From NCBI GenBank assembly GCA_024707365.1, contig JANPZV010000004.1, forward strand, positions 186,001 to 250,000: 64,000 bases of DNA. Direction: 5' to 3'. Source of the stretch: Terricaulis sp. Its GTDB lineage: Bacteria > Pseudomonadota > Alphaproteobacteria > Caulobacterales > Aquidulcibacteraceae. Under the pieces are notes generated by a model. That model did not search any database and was not told where the DNA came from. It saw only the letters and a program-made list of their open reading frames with translations. Positions 1 to 8,464 of the stretch are shown here, piece by piece; positions within the stretch are counted from its first letter, which is position 1; the number at the start of each line of letters is the position of its first letter. Made by a program: the position numbers and the translations under genes.

Positions 1-215
1 TGGTGATCGGCGAAATGCGGGCCGATTTCCCCGAAGCGTATGAGGCGATGTTTACCCGCCGCAACGCCGCTTGGGTCGAGGTGCTGACGCAGGAATTGGC
101 CGGCTCGGGCGTTGATTTCGTCGCGGTGGGCGCAGGCCATCTGGTGGGGCCGGAAAGCGTGATCGAGATGCTGCGCGCGCGCGGCGTCACGGTTGAGCGC
201 ATCCCGGCGCGTTAA
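1..215 (+). CDS. TraB/GumN family protein, C-terminal fragment
   Basis: The reading frame is open at the left edge, so only about the last 70 residues are visible. The tail 'VAVGAGHLVGPESV' followed by a short helix and 'GVTVERI' matches the C-terminal end of TraB/GumN proteins, where a GAGHL motif is conserved. Members are envelope-associated and predicted to be metal-dependent peptidases (family knowledge). The GTG at base 3 reported by the ORF track is an internal codon, not a start. It ends 65 bases before glyQ on the same strand. No signal peptide or catalytic core can be judged from the fragment. Confidence 0.7.
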   Translation, partial: VIGEMRADFPEAYEAMFTRRNAAWVEVLTQELAGSGVDFVAVGAGHLVGPESVIEMLRARGVTVERIPAR

Positions 216-280
216 GGGGCCCGCCCGCGCCTGAATGGACTCTTGAATAAGGGGGCGGGCGGCTTTACCCGTCTGCCCCC

Positions 281-1156
281 ATGTCCAACCGCCCGCCCCG
301 CTGTTTCCAGGATGTGATCCTGACGCTCCAAAACTATTGGGCCGGAGAGGGCTGCGCGATTTTGCAGCCTTATGACGAGCAAGTGGGTGCGGGTACGCTG
401 CATCCGGCCACCACGCTGCGCGCGCTGGGCCCCAAGCCGTGGCGCGCAGCTTACGTGCAGCCCTCGCGCCGGCCCAAGGATGGCCGCTATGGCGAGAACC
501 CGAACCGGCTGCAGCACTATTACCAATTTCAGGTGATCCTGAAGCCGAACCCGGCGAACCTGCAGGCGCTTTACCTCAACTCGCTCGCCGCCATCGGCAT
601 TGATCCCTTGCTGCACGACATTCGCTTTGTGGAAGACGATTGGGAAAACCTGACTGTCGGCGCCTGGGGGCTTGGCTGGGAGGTGTGGTGCGATGGCATG
701 GAAGTCTCGCAATACACCTACTTTCAGCAAGTCGGCGGGCTCGATGTGCGACCTGTGTCGGGCGAGTTGACGTACGGGCTTGAGCGGCTGGCGATGTACG
801 TGTTCGGTGTTGATCGCGTGTACGATCTGCCGTTCAACGATCCGGACAGCCCGTATCCGCTGACCTACGGCGATGTGTTTCTCGAAAACGAGAAGCAGCA
901 ATCGCGTTTCAATTTTGAACTCAGCGATCCTGAGCAAAACCTGCGCTGGTTCGGCGATGCGGAAGCGACGGCCAAGCGCTTGCTGGACGCGGGCGCGGTG
1001 CTGCCGGCGTTTGATTACACGTTGAAGGCGTCGCACTTGTTCAACTTGCTCGACGCGCGCGGCGTGGTGAGCCCCACCGAACGCCAAAGCTTCATCGCCC
1101 GCGTGCGCGATCTGGCCAAAGGCTGCGCGAGCGCTTGGGCGGAGAGCCAGCAATGA
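281..1156 (+). CDS. glyQ: glycine--tRNA ligase alpha subunit
   Basis: Catalytic alpha chain of the bacterial alpha2beta2 glycyl-tRNA synthetase, which charges tRNA-Gly in the cytoplasm. The 291-residue product has the family length and begins with the typical '[18 protein letters not shown]' block. '[14 protein letters not shown]' and '[12 protein letters not shown]' follow, as expected for the class II aminoacyl-adenylation core. The frame is intact. It should be co-transcribed with glyS, but a DUF559 nuclease ORF lies between them: the glyQ stop codon overlaps the nuclease ATG as ATGA at 1153-1156. That spacing is unusual for this operon, which is normally just glyQ-glyS. Confidence 0.97.
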   Translation: MSNRPPRCFQDVILTLQNYWAGEGCAILQPYDEQVGAGTLHPATTLRALGPKPWRAAYVQPSRRPKDGRYGENPNRLQHYYQFQVILKPNPANLQALYLNSLAAIGIDPLLHDIRFVEDDWENLTVGAWGLGWEVWCDGMEVSQYTYFQQVGGLDVRPVSGELTYGLERLAMYVFGVDRVYDLPFNDPDSPYPLTYGDVFLENEKQQSRFNFELSDPEQNLRWFGDAEATAKRLLDAGAVLPAFDYTLKASHLFNLLDARGVVSPTERQSFIARVRDLAKGCASAWAESQQ

Positions 1157-1749
1157 CGCCGCAAGATGAGGCGCGCGCACCAGCCCTCCCCCTCGATGGG
1201 GGAGGCGCCGCGAAGCGGCGGAGGGGGTGCGCCCGCTGGCGTCAAAGGCTTTGCGCTCAAGGGCGCCGCCGCCAAGGCGCGCTGGATCAAGTCGCGCGCA
1301 AAAAAACGCTGCGCACGCAAACAACGCCGCACGAGCGCGCGATGTGGCGTTTGTTGCATGAGGGCGAGCTGGCCGCGCTGAATTGGCGCAAGCAGGCGCC
1401 GTTTGGCGGATCTGTGCTCGACTTTGTGTCTCATCCGGCGCGTCTGGTTGTGGAAGTTGATGGCGCGCAGCATGCGCAGGCCGGCCAGGCGCTGCACGAT
1501 GCGCAGCGAACAGCCGCGCTTGAGCGCGAGGGGTATCGCGTATTGCGGTTTTGGAATGTCGATGTGGTGAAGGCGAAGACTGGCGTGTGGGACGCAATAT
1601 ATCAGGCGGCGATGCAAACGGCGGCGCATCGGCGCATGGAGCGGTGGCGTCGGGATGACGCCTTGCGCGCCAGGATCGTGAATGATGGCGGGTCTCACCC
1701 CCTCGGTCACGCTGCGCGTGACAGCTCCCCCATCGAGGGGGAGCAATAA
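1153..1749 (+). CDS. DUF559 endonuclease-domain protein inside a palindrome-bounded element
   Basis: 198 residues from the ATG that overlaps the glyQ stop. Residues about 55-155 form a DUF559 domain, a family with the Vsr-like PD-(D/E)XK fold. Visible motifs are 'TPHERAMW', '[17 protein letters not shown]', 'QHAQ' and '[11 protein letters not shown]', giving the Asp, Glu-Val-Asp and His residues expected of the site. The first 25 or so residues ('[15 protein letters not shown]') and the last 15 ('[13 protein letters not shown]') are translations of the flanking palindromes, so the functional protein is probably the middle part. It separates glyQ from glyS and its TAA overlaps the glyS ATG as TAATG. 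A role in DNA nicking or in moving the element is inference; the family is little characterised. Confidence 0.8.
   Translation: MTPQDEARAPALPLDGGGAAKRRRGCARWRQRLCAQGRRRQGALDQVARKKTLRTQTTPHERAMWRLLHEGELAALNWRKQAPFGGSVLDFVSHPARLVVEVDGAQHAQAGQALHDAQRTAALEREGYRVLRFWNVDVVKAKTGVWDAIYQAAMQTAAHRRMERWRRDDALRARIVNDGGSHPLGHAARDSSPIEGEQ
1184..1229 (+). repeat. left palindromic end of DUF559 element 1
   Basis: Two adjacent hairpins. The outer one is CCTCCCCC-tcgat-GGGGGAGG (8-bp perfect stem). The second is CGCCGC-gaa-GCGGCG (6 bp), followed by GAGGGGGTG. The same order of parts occurs at 4070. It is translated as part of the nuclease ORF. Confidence 0.85.
1690..1745 (-). repeat. right palindromic end of DUF559 element 1 (inverted copy)
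   Basis: Inverted relative to the left end. The inner edge is CACCCCCTC (complement of GAGGGGGTG), then the hairpin GTCACGC-tgc-GCGTGAC, then the outer hairpin GCTCCCCC-atcga-GGGGGAGC. The outer hairpin loops of the two ends are complementary. The copy at 3061-3114 is nearly identical over this whole stretch. Confidence 0.85.
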
Positions 1750-4060
1750 TGCCCCAGCTCTCATCGAACTTTTCTCCGAAGAAATTCCGGCGCGCATGCA
1801 AAAGCGGGCGGAAGAGGATTTCGCGCGGCTGATGGGCGATAAGCTCAAGGGCGCGGGGCTTGAGGCCAAGGCGATTCAAACCTTTTCCTCGCCGCGCCGG
1901 CTTGGGCTTGTGATCGAAGATCTGCCGGCGAAAGCCGCCGACGTGAACGAGGAAAAAGAAAGGCCCGCGCGTGGGCGCGCCCGATCAGGCGGTGGCGGGC
2001 TTTCTGAAAAGCGCCGGGCTTGCGTCGATCGATCAGGCGCAAGTGGTCGAAGATAAAAAGGGCGCGTTCTACGTTGCGCGTATTGAGCGCGCGGGGCGGG
2101 CCACGGCGGCGATTGTGCAGGAGATCGTGCCTGAGATCATCCGCGCGTTTCCGTGGCCGAAATCGATGCGCTCGGGCGTGAGCGATCTGCAATGGGTGCG
2201 GCCGCTGCATAATGTGCTGTGCCTGTTCGATGGCGCGCCGGTGAAGATCGAGATCGAAGGCGTGGGCGCAAAGCCGGAAACGCAGGGGCATCGCTTCCAT
2301 GCGCCGGGCGCGATTAAGCCGAAGGATTTTGCGGACTACGCCGCCAAGCTGCGCGCCGCCAAAGTGCTGATCGATCGGGACGAGCGCAAAACCATTATCC
2401 TTGAAGCGGCGCAGAAGTTGTGCGCGGGCAAGGGGGCTTGAGCTGGTTGAGGATGCGGGGCTGCTGGAAGAGGTGGCGGGGCTGGTTGAATGGCCGGTGA
2501 CGCTGCTGGGCGATATGGACCCGGCCTTCCTTGATCTGCCGGGCGAGGTGATCCGCCTCTCCATGCGCACGCACCAGAAATATTTCGCGGTGCGCGATCC
2601 CAAAACGCAAAAGCTCGCGCCGCATTTCATCATTGTGGCGAATGTGGAGGCCAAGGATGGCGGCAAAGCCATCGCCGCCGGCAATGCGCGCGTGCTTTCT
2701 GCGCGGCTGAACGATGCGCGGTTTTTTCTGGGATGGCGATCGCAAGATGCCGCTGTTTACCGAGGAGCGGAAAGAAAAAGCTCAAGAAGATCGTCTTCCA
2801 CCAAAAGCTTGGCAGCGTGTGGGATAAGGTTGAGCGCGTGAAGGCGCTGGCGGTTGAGCTTTGCGGCGTCACGGGCGCGGATGCTGCGCTTGTGCATCGC
2901 GCGGCTGAACTGGCGAAGATGGATTTGGTCACGGAAACCGTGGGCGAGTTTCCTGAGCTGCAAGGCCAGATCGGGCGGCAGCTTTATCTCGCGGCCGGAG
3001 GGGGTGCGCCCTCCGGCGTTGAAGATGCAGCCTCACGCGGCGTTGCTGGAAAAGCCGGCGGGCCTCACCCCCTCAGTCACGCTGCGCGTGACAGCTCCCC
3101 CATCGAGGGGGAGCAAAGCATCGCCGCCGCCATCGAAGATCACTACCGCCCGCTCGGGCCCAATGACCGTGTGCCGAGCGATAAAGTCGCCGTGACGCTG
3201 GCGCTGGCGGATAAGCTGGATACGCTGGTGGGCTTCTGGGCTATTGATGAGAAGCCGACTGGGAGTAGCGATCCGTATGCGCTGCGGCGTGCGGCGCTTG
3301 GTGTTGTGCGTATTTTAACGTCGCAGAACGTTCGCACATCGTCTCAACGGTCGACGGCGCAAGGGGAGGTGTTTGCTGACCTTGTCGAAACGTTCTTGTG
3401 GCCGCAGTTCTGGCGAAGCGTGAACGATTACGCAGGCGATGATGCTGAACTCGTGGCGGCGCGCGCTGCGATGGGTGCGAAGCGCGTTGACGGCGCCCCT
3501 GGCTGGCAGCGCGGATGGACTGTCGCCGCTGACGTCCTCGCCTTCCTAGCCGATCGCCTCAAAGTCCAACTCCGCGATCAGGGCAAGCGCCACGATCTCG
3601 TCGACGCCGTGTTCGCCCTTGGCGATGACGATCTCGTCCGCATCGTGGCGCGCGTTGAAGCGCTCGATGCGTTCCTCAAAACCGAGGACGGGAAAATTTG
3701 CTCGCGGGCTATAAGCGCGCGGCCAATATTCTCGCGGCCGAGGAGAAGAAGGGCAAAGGGCTCAGCGAGGCTGATCTCGCCGCCGGCCTCGATGTGAGTA
3801 AACTCACAGAGGCGGCGGAAAAATCGCTGCACGCCGCGCTCGAAAGCGCATTGCCGACCGCGCGGTCGGCTGTGGAAGGCGAAGATTTCGCCGCGGCGAT
3901 GAAAGCCCTCAGCGGCTTGCGCGCGCCGGTGGACGCTTTCTTTGAAAAACTCCTCGTTAACGCCGAAGATCCCTTGCTGCGCCGCAATAGACTTTTGCTG
4001 CTCACCCGGTTACGTGAAGCGCTCTCTCAGGTCGCGGATTTTTCCAAGATCGAGGGGTAG
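1749..4060 (+). CDS. glyS: glycine--tRNA ligase beta subunit, interrupted by six frameshifts and carrying an in-frame palindromic insert
   Basis: Beta chain of glycyl-tRNA synthetase (tRNA recognition), partner of glyQ. The product appears in pieces in several frames: '[12 protein letters not shown]' at the start, 'HQKYFAVRD' in the middle, and '[19 protein letters not shown]' and '[13 protein letters not shown]' near the end. One-base repairs restore a single 769-residue frame: a missing C near 1760, an extra A in 1953-1957, an extra G in 2432-2436, an extra T in 2722-2727, an extra A in 2775-2779 and a missing A in 3693-3696. Five of the six are homopolymer lengths. An insert of about 40 residues at 2991-3114, coded by a palindromic element, separates 'LYLAA' from '[10 protein letters not shown]'. 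The start is the ATG overlapping the nuclease TAA. Sequencing error is more likely than true decay because glyQ is intact, but the density is high. Confidence 0.85.
2991..3114 (+). repeat. ORF-less palindromic element inserted in frame inside glyS
   Basis: The left side carries GGAGGGGGTGCGCC, matching the inner edge of the left end of element 1. The right side (3061-3114) nearly repeats the right end of element 1, including GTCACGC-tgc-GCGTGAC and GCTCCCCC-atcga-GGGGGAGC. About 50 bases lie between, with no nuclease ORF. The reading frame passes through without a stop and gives '..[17 protein letters not shown]', almost the same peptide as the nuclease C-terminus. Confidence 0.8.
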
Positions 4061-4069
4061 CGCTCTTAG

Positions 4070-4189
4070 CCCTCTCCCTTGCGGAGAGGGCGCCGCGAAG
4101 CGGCGGGTGAGGGGCGTTCCGACGCTCAGGCGCCTGCGTGTTTGAACGCCCCTCACCCCCTAACCCCCTCTCCGCGAGGGAGAGGGGGA
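4070..4189. repeat. ORF-less pair of inverted palindromic ends between glyS and ppdK
   Basis: Left half (4070-4116): CCCTCTCC-cttgc-GGAGAGGG, CGCCGC-gaa-GCGGCG, then GGTGAGGGGCG. Right half (4146-4189): CGCCCCTCACCCCCTAACC, then a CCCCTCTCC..GGGAGAGGGG hairpin. The halves are inverted relative to each other around about 30 bases. This is the same design as the DUF559 elements without the ORF. It fills the whole glyS-ppdK gap and its right edge abuts the GAGG preceding the ppdK start. Confidence 0.8.
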
Positions 4190-4197
4190 ATGAGGTT

Positions 4198-6861
4198 ATG
4201 ATGGCAACGCTTTGGGTTTACGGTTTCGGTGGCGGCGAGAGCGGGGGCGATAGCTCCATGAAGGCGCTGCTGGGGGGCAAGGGCGCCAATTTGGCCGAGA
4301 TGTCCCGTCTTGGGCTGCCTGTGCCGCCCGGCTTTACCATCACCACCGAAGTCTGCACCGCGTTCTACGCCAACAACCGCCAATACCCGGCAGAGCTCGC
4401 CGGGCAGGTCGAGGCCGCCTTGGCCTCGCTGGAGCAAAAGGCTGGCAAGAGGTTCGGCGATCCGGCCAACCCGCTGCTGGTTTCCGTGCGCTCGGGCGCG
4501 CGCGCCTCGATGCCGGGCATGATGGACACGGTGCTGAACCTTGGCCTCAACGACGAAACCGTCGAGGGCCTGGCCAAGCTCTCGGGCGATGCGCGCTTTG
4601 CCTATGATTCCTACCGCCGCTTCATTCAGATGTATTCCAACGTGGTGCTCGAGCTTGAGCACGGCGCGTTCGAGGATGATCTTGGCGCGCACAAGGATTT
4701 CAAGGGCTATCGCTCGGACGTCGAGATGGAGGCGGACGATTGGAAAGAGATCGTCGGCAAGTTCAAAAAGATCGTCGCGCGCGAAACCGGCAAGCCGTTT
4801 CCCGCTGACCCGAAGGAGCAGCTTTGGGGCGCGATCGGCGCTGTGTTCTCATCCTGGATGAGCGATCGGGCGATCTTCTATCGCAAGCACAACAATATCC
4901 CCGAAAGCTGGGGCACGGCCGTCAACGTGCAGGCCATGGTGTTCGGCAATATGGGCGACACCTCGGCCACTGGCGTTGCCTTCACGCGCGATCCTTCAAC
5001 CGGGGCCAAGCGCTTCTATGGCGAATACCTGATCAACGCCCAGGGCGAGGATGTCGTCGCCGGCATCCGCACCCCGCGCGCGCTGACCAAAGCCGCGCGT
5101 GAGGAAATGGGCGAGAGCGGTGAATCGCTGGAAGAGGCGATGCCGAAGGTGTTCGCCGAACTGGTGGCTGTCTACCAGAAGCTCGAAGCGCATTATCGCG
5201 ACATGCAGGATCTGGAATTCACCGTCGAACGCGGCACGCTCTACATGCTGCAAACCCGCAACGGCAAACGCACGGCCAAGGCCGCGCTGAAAATCGCCGT
5301 CGATATGGTGGAAGAAAAGCTGATCAGCGAAAACGAGGCGGTGCTGCGCGTGGATGCGGCGGCGCTCGATCAATTGCTGCACCCGACAATCGCCGAGGGC
5401 TATCAGCGCGACATCATCTGCAAGGGCTTGCCGGCGTCGCCCGGCGCGGCGGTGGGCGTTGTGGTGTTTGATCCCGATGAAGCCGAAAAGCTCGCGGCGG
5501 ACGGGCAGGCGGTGATCCTCGTGCGCGAGGAAACCAGCCCCGAAGATATTCACGGCATGCACGCCTCCAAGGCCATCGTCACCGCGCGCGGCGGCATGAC
5601 GAGCCACGCCGCCGTCGTGGCGCGCGGCATGGGCCGGCCTTGCGTGTCCGGCGCGGGCGATGTCCGCATCGACGAAAAGGCGGGCGAGTTTCGCGCGCTC
5701 GGGCGCGTCATCAAAAAGGGCGACACGATCACGGTGGACGGCTCATCCGGCGAAGTCATCATGGGCGCGGCGGAGATGGTGCAGCCTGAGCTCACTGGCG
5801 ATTTCGGCACGCTGATGGCCTGGGCCGATAAGGCGCGCCGCCTCAAAGTACGCGCCAACGCCGAAACGCCGGAAGATGCGGCGACAGCCGTGAAATTCGG
5901 CGCCGAAGGCATCGGCCTTTGCCGCACCGAACACATGTTCTTCGACGCCGAACGCATCGCCGCCGTGCGCGAGATGATTCTGGCCGAAAGCCAAAAGGCG
6001 CGCATCGCCGCGCTCGACAAACTCTTCCCGCACCAGCGCAAGGATTTCGCGGACATCTTCGCGGCCATGGGCGCGCGCCCGGTGACGATCCGCTTCCTCG
6101 ATCCGCCGCTGCATGAATTCCTGCCGCACACCGAAGAAGATTGCGCCGATGTGGCCAAAGCCACGGGGCTCGATGCGAAAGCGCTGCTCGCCCGCTCGAA
6201 GGATCTGGCCGAGAGCAATCCGATGCTGGGCTTCCGCGGCTGCCGCTTGGCGATCGTCTATCCCGAAATCTACGACATGCAGGCGCGCGCGGTGTTTGAA
6301 GCGGCGTGCGACCGCGCCGAAGCGGGCGAGGCGCCGATCCCTGAGATCATGATCCCGTTCGTGATCTCGAAGAAGGAATTCGTCACGCTCAAAGCGCGCG
6401 TCGATGCGGTGGCCGCTGATGTGTTCGCCGCGCGCGGGCGCAAGGTGGATTATCTCGTCGGCACCATGATTGAGCTGCCGCGCGCGGCGCTGCGTGCGAA
6501 AGAGATTGCCGAAGCTGCGGAATTCTTCTCCTTCGGCACCAACGATCTCACGCAAACCACGATGGGGCTTTCGCGTGATGACGCCGGCAAATTCCTCGGC
6601 GCGTACGTGGACAAGGGGATGCTGGGCGCGGATCCGTTCGTGACGGTCGACGCCGAGGGCGTGGGCGAGCTTGTGGAGCTTGCGGTGGAGCGCGGCCGCG
6701 CCGCGCGCGCCGATCTCAAGCTCGGCATCTGCGGCGAGCACGGCGGGGATCCGCAATCGGTGGCCTTCTTCGATGCGGCGGGGCTCGATTACGTCTCCTG
6801 CTCGCCGTATCGGACCCCGATTGCGCGCTTGGCTGCCGCACAGGCGGCGCTCCGCCGCTAA
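4198..6861 (+). CDS. ppdK: pyruvate, phosphate dikinase
   Basis: Interconverts pyruvate, ATP and phosphate with phosphoenolpyruvate, AMP and pyrophosphate in the cytoplasm. 887 residues from the ATG at 4198, preceded by GAGG; the ORF-track start at 4138 lies inside the upstream palindrome. The product is the usual size for the family. The N-terminal nucleotide-binding half begins 'LGGKGANLAEMSRLGLPVPPG'. The phosphohistidine swivel domain has 'GGMTSHAAVVARGMG' with its catalytic His. The C-terminal TIM barrel has 'GFRGCRLAIVYPEI', 'FGTNDLTQTTMG' and 'GICGEHGGDP' with the catalytic Cys. The frame is clean. An alternative start is the next codon (4201). Confidence 0.96.
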   Translation: MMATLWVYGFGGGESGGDSSMKALLGGKGANLAEMSRLGLPVPPGFTITTEVCTAFYANNRQYPAELAGQVEAALASLEQKAGKRFGDPANPLLVSVRSGARASMPGMMDTVLNLGLNDETVEGLAKLSGDARFAYDSYRRFIQMYSNVVLELEHGAFEDDLGAHKDFKGYRSDVEMEADDWKEIVGKFKKIVARETGKPFPADPKEQLWGAIGAVFSSWMSDRAIFYRKHNNIPESWGTAVNVQAMVFGNMGDTSATGVAFTRDPSTGAKRFYGEYLINAQGEDVVAGIRTPRALTKAAREEMGESGESLEEAMPKVFAELVAVYQKLEAHYRDMQDLEFTVERGTLYMLQTRNGKRTAKAALKIAVDMVEEKLISENEAVLRVDAAALDQLLHPTIAEGYQRDIICKGLPASPGAAVGVVVFDPDEAEKLAADGQAVILVREETSPEDIHGMHASKAIVTARGGMTSHAAVVARGMGRPCVSGAGDVRIDEKAGEFRALGRVIKKGDTITVDGSSGEVIMGAAEMVQPELTGDFGTLMAWADKARRLKVRANAETPEDAATAVKFGAEGIGLCRTEHMFFDAERIAAVREMILAESQKARIAALDKLFPHQRKDFADIFAAMGARPVTIRFLDPPLHEFLPHTEEDCADVAKATGLDAKALLARSKDLAESNPMLGFRGCRLAIVYPEIYDMQARAVFEAACDRAEAGEAPIPEIMIPFVISKKEFVTLKARVDAVAADVFAARGRKVDYLVGTMIELPRAALRAKEIAEAAEFFSFGTNDLTQTTMGLSRDDAGKFLGAYVDKGMLGADPFVTVDAEGVGELVELAVERGRAARADLKLGICGEHGGDPQSVAFFDAAGLDYVSCSPYRTPIARLAAAQAALRR

Positions 6862-7285
6862 GATTGCGAAAATTTAATAAACAAAGCGGAACGAACGCCC
6901 GGCGGTAAACTTTTCCCCAGGACCGTTCGTCCCGCTACCGCGCCCAGGCGCGCCGCGGCTCGTAGCGGCTAGCCGACGAACGGGGCTGGCCGCGCGTTGG
7001 GATGAACCGCCTTGGCCGCCGCTGATCGCCCCGATCGCGCCAAATATGCTGCGCTGCACCTAATCTTGGGCGCGGCGGATGCTGTCGAAGCGCGTTCGCC
7101 CCTGCCGGCGTCTGCAAAGCGCCGCCAGGATTCGCGCATGGCGCGACGGCGCAGGCGCTCGAATACCGTTTTCGGTGAATCGGCACAGAATCCCGCAAGG
7201 CCATGCCCTGTGGGCCCCTTGGGGCTGTGGCCGGGGTGACGCACCCCAGCGAGTAATGGCCAAGTGTAACGGCGGTTTCAGGGAT
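6862..7285 (+). other. 424-base intergenic region with an inverted repeat; no gene recognised
   Basis: This is the longest non-coding stretch in the window. Just after ppdK is an inverted repeat with 12-base arms and one mismatch, GCGGAACGAACG (6886-6897) and CGTTCGTCCCGC (6924-6935), around 26 bases; it could be a ppdK terminator or a regulatory hairpin. Further on, a G/C-rich stem can form near 7200-7240. I found no tRNA, no SRP or RNase P signature and no convincing conserved small ORF. It may be a long leader for the hydrolase gene or hold an unrecognised small RNA. Confidence 0.4.
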
Positions 7286-8461
7286 ATGAACAAAAAGTCA
7301 ATCGCCCCTCGGGAGCCGCTGATGTATCCCCCGGCGGCTTCGCGGCAGGATAAGCCGCGCGCACAAGGCTTTGGGTATCTGCGACAGGTCTGGTCGGCAT
7401 CTGTGCCAAAACTGGACGTCGTTAAGTGGGGCTTAATGCATTTGCGTTTGTTCTGGGAACGACTGGCTCATCTTGCGGGCGAGATTCGGACCCAAGTGAT
7501 GGTTGAGATCGAACGGAATCCGATGGCTGTGCGCCAAGGCGCAGCGACGGTGATGTGCCTTGCGGCTGCGGCCGTGGCCATGCCGGTGATCGCGGACCGC
7601 GCGGCCGCCCAGCGCGAAGGCGCTGAATGGGCGGCGCGCTCCTCGGCGTTCCAGGCTGAATTGCAGCAACAACTCGCCCAAGGCGAGGTTATCGAGCCCG
7701 ACGTCCGCGTCGAGCTGACGGCGTTCCACGGCGGGGACGGGCTGCGCGCCCGCGGCCGTGCGCCGATGTTTGAAAGCGCCGACACGCGCGCCATGATGCT
7801 CCAGGCCGTGCTGCGCGGGCCGAGCGCCGCCCCGAGCGTGGCCGCGCCCAACGCCGTGCCGGAGCAAGCGGTGAACCCGCGTGAGCAGCGCTGCCTGGCG
7901 CAAGCCATCTATTATGAAGCGCGCGGCGAGAGCCAGCGCGGGCAGGTGGCCGTGGCCGAGGTGGTGATGAACCGCGTCCGCTCCTCGGCTTACCCGAACA
8001 CCATCTGCGAAGTCGTCTATCAGGGCTCGACCCGGGTAACGGGCTGCCAATTCACCTTCACCTGCGACGGCTCGCTTAATCAGCGCCCGCGCGGGCGGGG
8101 CTGGGAGCGCGCGCAGCGCACCGCCACGGCGATGCTGCTGGGCTATCATCGCCCCATCACCCAGAACGCCACGCACTATCACACCCATGCGGTGAACCCG
8201 GTGTGGAATTCGGGCCTGGTGGAAACCACCAATATCGGCAGCCACGTTTTCTATCGCTTCCCCAACCGGGCTGAGCGCGCAACCTATCAGGAAGCGCTGG
8301 CCCGCCGCCGGGCGTCGATGCGCAGCTATGCTGTGGAGCGCGCGGTGGAAGAGGACGCGGCGGAGCTGAATGAGGCGGTGGTGGAAGTTGAAGCGGCGGC
8401 CAAGCCCGCTGCGCCGGCCGCCGAACCGGTGGTGGTCGCCGCGGCCGATACCGAAGCCTAA
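7286..8461 (+). CDS. SleB/CwlJ-type cell wall hydrolase
   Basis: Predicted peptidoglycan hydrolase of the Hydrolase_2 family. Residues about 200-320 contain 'CLAQAIYYEARGES', 'VAEVVMNRVRSSAYP' and 'GCQFTFTCDG', the typical SleB core with its conserved Glu. A hydrophobic stretch 'TVMCLAAAAVAMPVI' near residue 95 suggests one membrane anchor with a short cytoplasmic N-terminus. The C-terminus is a low-complexity Ala/Glu/Val tail. Family members in non-sporulating proteobacteria remodel the wall (family knowledge). The start at 7286 is chosen for 'MNKKSIAPRE'. ATG 7322, preceded by GGGAG, is an alternative. Confidence 0.85.
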   Translation: MNKKSIAPREPLMYPPAASRQDKPRAQGFGYLRQVWSASVPKLDVVKWGLMHLRLFWERLAHLAGEIRTQVMVEIERNPMAVRQGAATVMCLAAAAVAMPVIADRAAAQREGAEWAARSSAFQAELQQQLAQGEVIEPDVRVELTAFHGGDGLRARGRAPMFESADTRAMMLQAVLRGPSAAPSVAAPNAVPEQAVNPREQRCLAQAIYYEARGESQRGQVAVAEVVMNRVRSSAYPNTICEVVYQGSTRVTGCQFTFTCDGSLNQRPRGRGWERAQRTATAMLLGYHRPITQNATHYHTHAVNPVWNSGLVETTNIGSHVFYRFPNRAERATYQEALARRRASMRSYAVERAVEEDAAELNEAVVEVEAAAKPAAPAAEPVVVAAADTEA

Positions 8462-8464
8462 GTT

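Noticed and set aside
212-1879. Long minus-strand ORF of 555 residues over glyQ and the nuclease gene
   Set aside because: It is a shadow of glyQ and DUF559 in GC-rich DNA; its translation is Arg/Ala/His-rich with no known motif.
1184-4189. Possible CRISPR array from the recurring palindromes
   Set aside because: Only a few copies, irregular spacing, inverted orientation and coding sequence between them; no cas genes.
6862-7285. Possible tmRNA, SRP RNA or RNase P RNA
   Set aside because: None of the conserved signature blocks of these RNAs is visible.
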